This document shows positions 5,482 to 11,003 of a stretch of DNA of 11,003 nucleotides, one piece after another. The number at the start of each line of letters is the position of its first letter. Position 1 is the first letter of the stretch. A program made the translations under genes and the position numbers. Source of the stretch: Kiritimatiellia bacterium (lineage in GTDB: Bacteria > Verrucomicrobiota > Kiritimatiellia > CAIQIC01 > Lenti-01); contig JAHDSS010000418.1 of NCBI GenBank assembly GCA_018432565.1, positions 1 to 11,003 on the forward strand. Reading direction: 5' to 3'. The notes beneath the pieces were generated by a model. It did not search any database and was not told where the DNA came from. It saw nothing but the letters and a program-made list of their open reading frames with translations.

Positions 5482-6276
5482 ATGATGCGTCCCGACCATT
5501 TGAAAATCTCCGCCTGCGTCACCGCCGGCAACGAAGAGGACAAGATCGCCGCCTGTCTCGCCAGCCTGTCCTGGTGCGATGAAACCATTGTCGTGGACTC
5601 TTTCAGCCGGGACAAGACCTTCGAAATCTCCAAACAATACACCCCCCACGTCTATCAGCACGCCTGGGAAGGCTACATCGCCCAGAAAAACTACATCCGC
5701 TCCCTCGCCCACTATCCCTGGATCCTGTTCGTGGACGCCGACGAAGTGGTCTCCAAGGCTCTGCGCGACGAAATCGAGACCGAATTCCAGCGCGGCCCCG
5801 GCGACGTGGCCGGCTACAGCTTCCCCCGCATGGTCCATTATCTCGGCAAATGGATCCGCCACGGCGAGTGGTACCCCGACATCAAACTGCGCCTGTTCCG
5901 CAAGGACCTCGGCCACTCCGAAGGCCAGGAGCCCCACGACCGCGTCGTCGTGGACGGCCCCGTCAAAACCCTTCGCGCCCCCCTCTACCACTTCACCTAT
6001 GACAACCTCGCCGACCACATCCATACCATCAACCGGTTCTCCTCCATCACCGCCAACGAAAAATTCCACCGCGGCGACGTCTTCCGCTGGCGCGACCTGT
6101 TCTTCCGCCCCCCCTTCCGCTTCTTCAAATCCTACATCCTGAAATCCGGCCTCCTCGACGGCCGGCAGGGCTTCATCATTGCCGTCCTGTCCGCCTTCGG
6201 CGTCTTCGTCAAGTATGCCAAGCTCCTGGAACTCGGCATCCAGCACCGCCCCCCCGACCCCCGGCCCCATGACTGA
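5482..6276 (+). CDS. Family 2 glycosyltransferase, WaaE/KdtX-like
   Basis: A 264-residue cytoplasmic or membrane-associated GT-A enzyme that would move a sugar from a nucleotide donor, probably onto LPS core or another surface glycan. It starts at the typical first strand, ISACVTAGNEED (9-20), followed by WCDETIVVDSFSRD (31-44), HAWEGYIAQKNY (60-71) and the metal-binding DAD at 85-87 in VDADE. This order and spacing match the LPS core beta-1,4-glucosyltransferase group (WaaE, also called KdtX). The aromatic, basic C-terminal part (about 205-250) may contact the membrane. ATG 5482 or ATG 5485 could be used. A CAGGAT hexamer ends six bases before 5482, repeating the leaderless layout seen at two other genes. 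Its last eight bases overlap the next gene, indicating translational coupling. Confidence 0.87.
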   Translation: MMRPDHLKISACVTAGNEEDKIAACLASLSWCDETIVVDSFSRDKTFEISKQYTPHVYQHAWEGYIAQKNYIRSLAHYPWILFVDADEVVSKALRDEIETEFQRGPGDVAGYSFPRMVHYLGKWIRHGEWYPDIKLRLFRKDLGHSEGQEPHDRVVVDGPVKTLRAPLYHFTYDNLADHIHTINRFSSITANEKFHRGDVFRWRDLFFRPPFRFFKSYILKSGLLDGRQGFIIAVLSAFGVFVKYAKLLELGIQHRPPDPRPHD

Positions 6277-8359
6277 ACCCGCCTGGCAGACGCGCGGCCC
6301 CTGGCGCATCCTCATCGCCTCCGGCCGGGACCGGCCCGGCTTCGATGAAACCCTCTCGCGCCTCCCGTTTCTCGTGGAAAAAGAGGCGGCCCCCCTCGTC
6401 CGCCCCGGCCGCCACCGCGTGGACCGCCTCCTGCTGCCCTGCGGCGACGCCACCATGGACGCCGTCGTCAAATCCTACGGCGCACAGGCCGCCTGGCGCG
6501 ACCGCCTCGCCCTCCGCCGCGGCTCCAAGGCCGAACGCGCCTTCCGCACCGCCCTCGCCCTCCGCGACGCCGGCGTCGGCACCCCCGCCCCCATCGCCGT
6601 CGTCGAACGATGGGAAGGCCCCCGCCTCCGCGATAGCCGCCTCGTGTCCGCCTTCGTCCCCCGCTTGACCAGCTTCCGCGACGAACTCGAACGCCTCTAT
6701 GCCGAAGCCCCCCGATGCGCCCCCCTCATGGATCTGCTCCAGGCCGTCGCCGGCGCCGTCCGCGCCCTGCACGATGCCGGCATCCTCCACCGCGACCTCG
6801 GCAACCAGAACATCGCCCTTCAGCGCGACCCCGACGAACCCGGCGCCCCCTGGAAGGTGCTGTTTCTCGACCTCAACCGCGCCCGCCAGGTCCCCGACCC
6901 CACCCCCGCCCAGCGCGGCGCCGACCTCGCCCGCCTCGACCTGCCCTCGGACTTCCGACGCGTCTTCCACGCCATGTACCACCACGGCCATTCCCCGCCG
7001 CCCGACTTCACCCGCGCCGAACAACGCGCCCGCGCCGCCTTCGACCGCCATACCGCCCTCCGCCCCCTCCGCCATCCCCTGCGCGAAGCCCGCCTCCGCC
7101 GCGCCCGCGCCGGCGACCCGCCCCCCCTGCGCGGACGCGACATCTGGATCTGGGACGACCGCTCCGCCCAGGCCATCCCCGCCTATGCCCCCCGCGACCG
7201 CCGGCGGCTCCTGCCCGCCGCCAACGTCACCGCCGCCCTGCGCGGCATCGCCCGCACCGGCCTCGCCCTCCGCCGCCGCCACCGCCAGCTTCTCGCACAG
7301 AGCTTCCAGGCCCCCGTGCCGTTCGACGGCGCCATCGGCATGACTCTCGACGCCGATCCCGCCGCCTGGTCCCGGCAGCTCGCCTTTCTCGATCAGCTGC
7401 AGGGCGAACAGAAACTCCCCCTCCTCCTCCGCCTCTATCATCACCAGAATCCCGACGCCTGGCACTGGACCCTCGACCAGGCCCTGAACCTCCACCGCCG
7501 CGGGCATTCCGTCGCCCTCGCCCTCGTCCAGGACCGCCGCGCCATCCGCGAACCCAAAGGCTGGCGCCAGATGGTCACCCTCGCCTTCGATCGCGCCCAC
7601 ACCTTCGCCGACTTCTTCGAAATCGGTCATGCCGTCAACCGCTCCAAATGGGGTATCTGGGACTTCCGCGAATACGCCCGCCTCCTCGACCCTGTCCGCT
7701 CCAGCCTCATCCAGTATCCCGACGCCCGGATCACCGGGCCCGCCTGCATCGACTTCGAACCCCACGCCCTTGCCGCCCTGCTCGAGGTTATTCCCCCGGA
7801 CATCCGCTTCCACGCCCTCTCCCACCATCTCTACGTGGACCGCCGCGGCGCCCCCGAAAACCGGCAGGGCGCCCACGACACCGTCTCCAAATGCGCCCTC
7901 CTGCGCGCCTTCGCCCGCGTCCATGCCTTTGCCGACGACCGCCCCCTCATCACCGAAGTCAACTGGCCCCTCGCCGGCACCGGCCCCTGGTCCCCCGTCA
8001 CCTCCCCCTACGAAACCCTCGATCCCCGCCAAAACGATCCCTCCGTCAGCGAAGACGCCTACGCCGCCTACATGGCCCGCTACCTCCTGCTGGCCATCGC
8101 CTCCGGCCACATCGCCCGCGTCTACTGGTGGCGCCTCGCCGCCCGCGGCTTCGGACTCGTCGACGACACCGATCCCGCCGCCTGGCGCCCCCGCCCCGCC
8201 TTCACCGCCCTGCAAACCATGCTCCGCCAGCTCCGCGGCGCCGCCTTCTCACGCAAACCGGATGCCCCCGACGGCGAAGTCGCCCTCGAATTCACTCGCC
8301 CCGACGGTTCCCCCCTCACCGCCCGCTGGACCCTCGACACCCCCCCCGTGTGGGACTGA
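6269..8359 (+). CDS. LPS-kinase-like domain fused to a clan-A glycoside-hydrolase-like barrel
   Basis: A 696-residue two-domain protein. Residues about 55-260 resemble the Kdo/WaaP lipopolysaccharide kinase family: VVK with Lys68, then HRDLGNQN (174-181) with catalytic Asp176 and Asn181, and DLN at 201-203 in place of DFG. It would phosphorylate a sugar of the LPS core on the inner membrane face. From about 350 to 640 the order of motifs fits a clan-A glycoside hydrolase barrel: FFEIG (449-453), a DPVRSSLIQYPDARITGP-type segment, ALSHHLY, and LITEVNWP with the presumed nucleophile Glu563. Where the acid/base Glu is expected, in an IGNE-like motif, the sequence reads IGHAVN (452-457), so that residue appears to be absent. 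Neither signal peptide nor membrane helix is seen. The gene overlaps the glycosyltransferase by eight bases. The kinase call is firm; hydrolase activity is doubtful. Confidence 0.8.
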   Translation: MTEPAWQTRGPWRILIASGRDRPGFDETLSRLPFLVEKEAAPLVRPGRHRVDRLLLPCGDATMDAVVKSYGAQAAWRDRLALRRGSKAERAFRTALALRDAGVGTPAPIAVVERWEGPRLRDSRLVSAFVPRLTSFRDELERLYAEAPRCAPLMDLLQAVAGAVRALHDAGILHRDLGNQNIALQRDPDEPGAPWKVLFLDLNRARQVPDPTPAQRGADLARLDLPSDFRRVFHAMYHHGHSPPPDFTRAEQRARAAFDRHTALRPLRHPLREARLRRARAGDPPPLRGRDIWIWDDRSAQAIPAYAPRDRRRLLPAANVTAALRGIARTGLALRRRHRQLLAQSFQAPVPFDGAIGMTLDADPAAWSRQLAFLDQLQGEQKLPLLLRLYHHQNPDAWHWTLDQALNLHRRGHSVALALVQDRRAIREPKGWRQMVTLAFDRAHTFADFFEIGHAVNRSKWGIWDFREYARLLDPVRSSLIQYPDARITGPACIDFEPHALAALLEVIPPDIRFHALSHHLYVDRRGAPENRQGAHDTVSKCALLRAFARVHAFADDRPLITEVNWPLAGTGPWSPVTSPYETLDPRQNDPSVSEDAYAAYMARYLLLAIASGHIARVYWWRLAARGFGLVDDTDPAAWRPRPAFTALQTMLRQLRGAAFSRKPDAPDGEVALEFTRPDGSPLTARWTLDTPPVWD

Positions 8360-8428
8360 TCCCCGCGCCCCGCCCACCCCGCGTCATCCCCAACGCAATT
8401 CCCGATCTCCTCCCTTCAACGCCCTGTA

Positions 8429-8455
8429 CGGTGTTTATAAACTCCGATATGTTTT
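8429..8455 (+). terminator. Palindrome copy 1 followed by a T-run, possible terminator of the plus-strand operon
   Basis: CGGTGTTTATAAACTCCG (8429-8446) is a palindrome with one mismatched pair. It is followed after four bases by TTTTT (8451-8455) on the strand of the kinase-fusion gene, which ends at 8359. The stem is weak, so this is a modest terminator candidate. It differs at one base in 20 from the second copy. Confidence 0.4.
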
Positions 8456-8500
8456 TCCCAATGCCTTCTGATAAATAATCTTAATTACTTGATGATTAAT

Positions 8501-8544
8501 CAGATAAAATATGATCGGTGTTTATAAACACCGATCATTATCTG
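8501..8544 (-). terminator. Perfect 28-base palindrome, possible terminator of the hemolysin III gene
   Basis: Positions 8511-8538 form a perfect palindrome with arms ATGATCGGTGTTTA and its complement. Outer arms CAGATA (8501-8506) and TATCTG (8539-8544) extend the pairing past a four-base bulge. Read on the minus strand, it starts 15 bases after the stop of the hemolysin III gene and is followed by ATTTTATCTG, a short U-rich tail. A terminator is plausible; the perfect dyad would also suit a dimeric DNA-binding protein. Confidence 0.5.
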
Positions 8545-8553
8545 AAGAGTCGT

Positions 8554-9201
8554 CTAGGGAAGGACGTGCCAGAGAATGGCGCAGAAATGACAGGCGGCGC
8601 CCGCCAGCACCAGCAGGTGCCAGACCGCGTGGTGGTATCGCACGCGCTTGAACAGATAGACCACCGCGCCAAGCGTGTAGCACAGCCCCCCCGCCCACAG
8701 CCAGCGCACCCCCGCCGCCGACATGTGCTCCAGCAGCGGCTTCATCGCAAACACGATCACCCACCCCATCAGCACGTACAGCGCCGTGCTCGCCCCCTTG
8801 TACCGGCCCGTGAAGAATCCCTGAAAGACCATCCCCACCGCTGCGATCCCCCACACCACCCCGAACAGCGTCCAGCCCAGCGCCCCCCGCAGCGTGATCA
8901 GCACGAACGGCGTATACGTCCCCGCAATCATCAGGAAAATCATCTCGTGGTCCAGCACGCGGAACACGCGTTTCACGCGCGGCCACGGAAAGCTGTGGTA
9001 CAAGGTGGACGTGGTGAACATCAGCACCATCGCCGCCCCGTAGATCGCGCAGGGCGCAATCTGCCAGGCCCCCTCCCCGCGCTGCACCGCCGCCACCATC
9101 AGCACCACCAGCCCGGCAATCCCCAGCACCGCCCCCAGCCCATGCGTCACCGCATGGGCGATCTCCTCGCCCACCGTATATCGTGCCGCCGGAACGCTCA
9201 T
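8554..9201 (-). CDS. Hemolysin III / PAQR-family membrane protein
   Basis: A 215-residue protein with about seven membrane helices, the usual length for bacterial hemolysin III (YqfA-type) proteins. Conserved residues of the family are present in order: EEIAHAVTHG (12-21), S65-TLYH69, LDHE with Asp84, GTYTPF (94-99), and HAVWHLLVLAGAACH with His191, His195 and His205. Ser65, His69, Asp84 and the C-terminal histidines form the presumed metal site shared with eukaryotic adiponectin receptors, which are ceramidase-like hydrolases. The bacterial role is uncertain and may concern membrane lipids; haemolysis is not implied. The start is set by the family's N-terminal motif. The upstream frame stays open through the repeat field into the antisense frame of the hydrogenase gene, but that extension is repeat-derived. 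No convincing ribosome binding site is seen. Confidence 0.9.
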   Translation of the reverse strand: MSVPAARYTVGEEIAHAVTHGLGAVLGIAGLVVLMVAAVQRGEGAWQIAPCAIYGAAMVLMFTTSTLYHSFPWPRVKRVFRVLDHEMIFLMIAGTYTPFVLITLRGALGWTLFGVVWGIAAVGMVFQGFFTGRYKGASTALYVLMGWVIVFAMKPLLEHMSAAGVRWLWAGGLCYTLGAVVYLFKRVRYHHAVWHLLVLAGAACHFCAILWHVLP

Positions 9202-9208
9202 GCCGCCC

Positions 9209-9300
9209 GCCCCAGTTCCCTGCGACCTTGCCCCTGTGCTCTCGGCCCCAGCCTCCCGCGACCTTGCGTCTCCGGCCCCAGCCTCCCGCGACCTTGTGTC
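9209..9300. repeat. Three GC-rich repeats of the GGCCCCAGCCTCCCGCGACC type
   Basis: Two near-identical units start at 9244 and 9274 (30-base period: GGCCCCAGCCTCCCGCGACC, then TTG and GTC with few changes). A diverged unit, GCCCCAGTTCCCTGCGACCTTG, lies at 9209-9230. They sit just upstream of the hemolysin III start codon, inside its presumed 5' region, and are non-coding. Confidence 0.75.
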
Positions 9301-9359
9301 GTGGGTGAATCCGTTCCCTCTTCCCCGCCCCACGCCCCCCCGCGCCCTCGCGTCGGGTT

Positions 9360-9439
9360 TTTCCACGCCATGGAAACTTTTTTTCCGGATTTTCCACGCC
9401 ATGGAAACTTTTTTTCCGGATTTTCCACGCCATGGAAAA
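9360..9439. repeat. Array of three TTTCCACGCCATGGAAA palindromes with 31-base period
   Basis: Copies start at 9360, 9391 and 9422, exactly 31 bases apart. Each has six- or seven-base arms (TTTCCA/TGGAAA) around CGCCA. The stretch between copies, CTTTTTTTCCGGAT, is identical in both intervals. A fourth, variant palindrome follows at 9443. The array lies between the hydrogenase stop and the hemolysin III start, both on the minus strand. Confidence 0.9.
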
Positions 9440-9470
9440 GGTTTTTCCACACCGTGGAAAATCCGGAAAA
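9412..9470. repeat. Long inverted repeat (28-base arms)
   Basis: The arms 9412-9439 and 9443-9470 are reverse complements apart from three adjacent mismatches, with a three-base loop, GGT. Each arm contains TTTTCCGGA followed by a TTTTCCAC palindrome, so the third and fourth small palindromes together form one large hairpin. It lies 28 bases beyond the hydrogenase stop in that gene's direction. No T-run follows, so it may stop or stabilise the transcript end, or be a mobile repeat. Confidence 0.8.
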
Positions 9471-9497
9471 GGCCGCTTGTGGTCACGGCTCCGCCTC

Positions 9498-11003
9498 CTA
9501 GCGCTTGTACTTCTGCCGCGGGCGATAGCCCGTGTGCAGCAGCTCGTGGGACTTGTGCCCCAGCGGCGCGCCGAGAAAGTCCTTGTAGAGCTTCTGGATC
9601 ATCGGGTTCTCGTGCGAGCAGCGGAACTCGCTCTTTTCGTCGTCGCGGTAGATGCCCGCCGCGCGCTGCGCGCGGATCTCGTCGGTCGCCCCGTACGGCT
9701 GCCCGCCCCCGCCCACGCAGCCGCCCCGGCACGCCATCACCTCGATGAAGTGGTACGGCGTCTCCGCCCCCTTCTTGCGCGCCGCGCGCACGTTGTCGAG
9801 GACCTTCTCGATGTTCGCCATCGAGTGGGCCACCGCCACGCGCACCTCCTTGCCCGCCACCTGCAGCGTCGCCGCCTTCACGCCGTCCAGGCCGCGAATC
9901 GCCGTCAGCTCCATCGTGGGCAGGCGCTCCTGCGTCAGCGCCCAGTGCGCCGTCCTCAGCGCCGCCTCCATCACGCCGCCGGTCACGCCGAAGATCGTGC
10001 CCGCCCCCGTGTAGTCGCCCAGCACCGAGTCCACCCGCTCGTCGTCGGGCAGGTTCGGGAAGTCGATCCCCGCGCTCTTGATCATCCGGCACAGCTCGCG
10101 CGTCGTCAGCGAATAGTCGATGTCCTGCTGCCCCGAGCTGCTCATCTCCTCGCTGCGGCGGATCTCGAACTTCTTGGCCGTGCACGGCATGATCGACACC
10201 ACGAAGAGGTCCCTGGGATCCAGCCCCAGCCGCTTCGCGTAGTAGGTCTTCGCCAGCGCCCCCACCATCGCCTGCGGCGACTTGGCCGTCGAAAAGTTCG
10301 GAATGAAGTCCGGCGCGAATTTCTCCATGTAGTCCGTCCACGACGGGCAGCAGCTCGTGATCAGCGGCAGCTCGCCCTTCCCGTTCACGAAGCGCTCGAT
10401 GAATTCGGACCCCTCCTCCATGATCGTCAGGTCCGCGCCGAAGTTGGTGTCGAACACCGCGTTGAACCCCAGCCGCCGCAGCGCGGCGTAGATCTTGCCC
10501 GTCAGCAGCGTCCCCGGCTCGTAACCGAAATCCTCGCCCAGCGCCACGCGCACCGCCGGGGCGATCTGCACCACGCAGTGCTTCTTCGGGTCCGCCAGCG
10601 CCGCGTACACTTCCTTCGCGTGGCTGTGCTCGTAGATCGCCCCCACCGGGCAGTGCGCCGAGCACTGCCCGCACTGGATGCACGGCGACTCCGCCAGCGT
10701 CACGTCCGCCGCCGGCGCGATCCGCGTGGTCTCGCCGCGGCCGATGAATTCCAGCGCCCACACCCCCTGCATCTGCTGGCACACCGCCGCGCACCGCCCG
10801 CACAGAATGCACTTCTCCGGATTCAGGATCAGCGAGCCCGTCGTGTCGTCCGCCGGCAGGTCCCGCAGCCGCTTGCCGTAGGGCGCCTCGCGCACCCCGA
10901 ACTCCGCCGCCAGCCGCTGCAGCTCGCAGTTGTTGTTGCGCGGGCACTGCAAACAGTCGTCCGGATGCGTCGAGAGAATCAGCTGGATCACCGTGCGCCG
11001 GAT
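9498..11003 (-). CDS. hydA: [FeFe]-hydrogenase catalytic subunit, 5' end outside window
   Basis: 501 visible residues of a multi-cluster [FeFe]-hydrogenase, which reversibly reduces protons to H2 with electrons from ferredoxin and/or NAD(P)H. Numbered from the GTG at 10991: His9, Cys13, Cys16 and Cys22 (HPDDCLQC) hold the His-ligated [4Fe-4S] cluster; Cys61/64/67/71 and Cys104/107/110/114 (CIQCGQC) mark two ferredoxin clusters. All three H-cluster motifs are intact: TSCCPSW (10358-10338), MPCTAKKFE (10190-10164) and MACRGGCVGGGGQP (9737-9696). The C-terminus carries SHELLHTGY, as in HndD-type enzymes. The GTG at 10991 is not the start: the frame stays open to the edge (IRRT before it), and a [2Fe-2S] domain is expected upstream. 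Subunits of an NAD(P)-linked complex may lie beyond the edge. Codons are G-ending (GAG, AAG, CTG), unlike the plus-strand genes. Confidence 0.96.
   Translation of the reverse strand: MRRTVIQLILSTHPDDCLQCPRNNNCELQRLAAEFGVREAPYGKRLRDLPADDTTGSLILNPEKCILCGRCAAVCQQMQGVWALEFIGRGETTRIAPAADVTLAESPCIQCGQCSAHCPVGAIYEHSHAKEVYAALADPKKHCVVQIAPAVRVALGEDFGYEPGTLLTGKIYAALRRLGFNAVFDTNFGADLTIMEEGSEFIERFVNGKGELPLITSCCPSWTDYMEKFAPDFIPNFSTAKSPQAMVGALAKTYYAKRLGLDPRDLFVVSIMPCTAKKFEIRRSEEMSSSGQQDIDYSLTTRELCRMIKSAGIDFPNLPDDERVDSVLGDYTGAGTIFGVTGGVMEAALRTAHWALTQERLPTMELTAIRGLDGVKAATLQVAGKEVRVAVAHSMANIEKVLDNVRAARKKGAETPYHFIEVMACRGGCVGGGGQPYGATDEIRAQRAAGIYRDDEKSEFRCSHENPMIQKLYKDFLGAPLGHKSHELLHTGYRPRQKYKR

Larger units (their letters stand above)
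8360..8553. other. AT-rich intergenic region between convergent genes
   Basis: No gene is seen here. After a C-rich start the DNA becomes AT-rich from about 8428, in sharp contrast to both neighbours. It holds two copies of a CGGTGTTTATAAAC palindrome (8429-8446 and 8511-8538) and a ten-base palindrome, TGATTAATCA (8493-8502). Both flanking genes end here, so termination signals are expected. Confidence 0.6.

Noticed and set aside
6209..8215. 668-codon minus-strand open frame opposite the kinase fusion
   Set aside because: Same shadow composition as the other antisense frames. The plus-strand kinase motifs settle the coding strand.
8511..8538. dif / XerCD recombination site
   Set aside because: The length of 28 bases fits, but the arms do not resemble the conserved XerD-binding half, and a perfect palindrome is not expected of dif.
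9360..9470. CRISPR array
   Set aside because: The period is regular, but the sequence between the palindromes is identical, so there are no unique spacers, and no cas gene is present.
8554..10947. Possible large fusion of the hemolysin III protein with an upstream domain
   Set aside because: The frame stays open upstream, but it is an out-of-frame reading of the hydrogenase gene plus the repeat field. Only the last 215 residues match a protein family.
10989..10991. GTG at 10991 as the hydrogenase start
   Set aside because: The frame continues to the window edge and the residues before it (IRRT) fit the family's linker before the His-ligated cluster. The real start lies outside.
1..11003. 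tRNA, rRNA or riboswitch
   Set aside because: I looked through all non-coding stretches and found no cloverleaf, rRNA-like segment or known riboswitch core; only repeats and hairpins were seen.

Overview
This is a high-GC bacterial window. Three things suggest an anaerobe or fermenter of the PVC superphylum, most likely Kiritimatiellota or Lentisphaerota: a multi-cluster [FeFe]-hydrogenase, repeat-rich intergenic DNA of a style I associate with that group, and starts without Shine-Dalgarno sites. The taxonomic call is inference; no rRNA or other marker gene is present.

Layout. Positions 1-1022 carry no credible gene. They hold a large nested inverted repeat (33-116) and several copies of dispersed repeat modules. 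A small dinJ-yafQ-type toxin-antitoxin pair (1075-1607), with its own sigma70-like promoter and a clear Shine-Dalgarno, sits in this repeat field and is followed at once by another repeat copy. From 1856 to 8359 a block of five plus-strand genes concerns the cell envelope: a VanZ-like membrane protein with an added extracytoplasmic domain; a calcineurin-type phosphoesterase lipoprotein (start overlaps the VanZ stop); a secreted SGNH hydrolase with a C-terminal toroid-like segment; a WaaE/KdtX-like family 2 glycosyltransferase; and, overlapping it by 8 bases, a fusion of an LPS-kinase-like domain with a clan-A glycoside-hydrolase-like barrel. The last two look like an LPS-core or surface-glycan pair.

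The convergent intergenic region (8360-8553) is AT-rich and has two near-identical palindromes, one beyond each flanking gene. On the minus strand follow a hemolysin III/PAQR-family membrane protein (9201-8554), a repeat field with a 31-base-period palindrome array and a long hairpin (9209-9470), and the 3' part of an [FeFe]-hydrogenase catalytic subunit that runs off the right edge.

Two window-wide signals stand out. The plus strand is C-rich regardless of gene direction: plus-strand genes prefer C-ending codons and minus-strand genes G-ending ones. Several envelope genes also have a -10-like hexamer exactly six bases before the ATG and no ribosome binding site, as expected for leaderless mRNAs.
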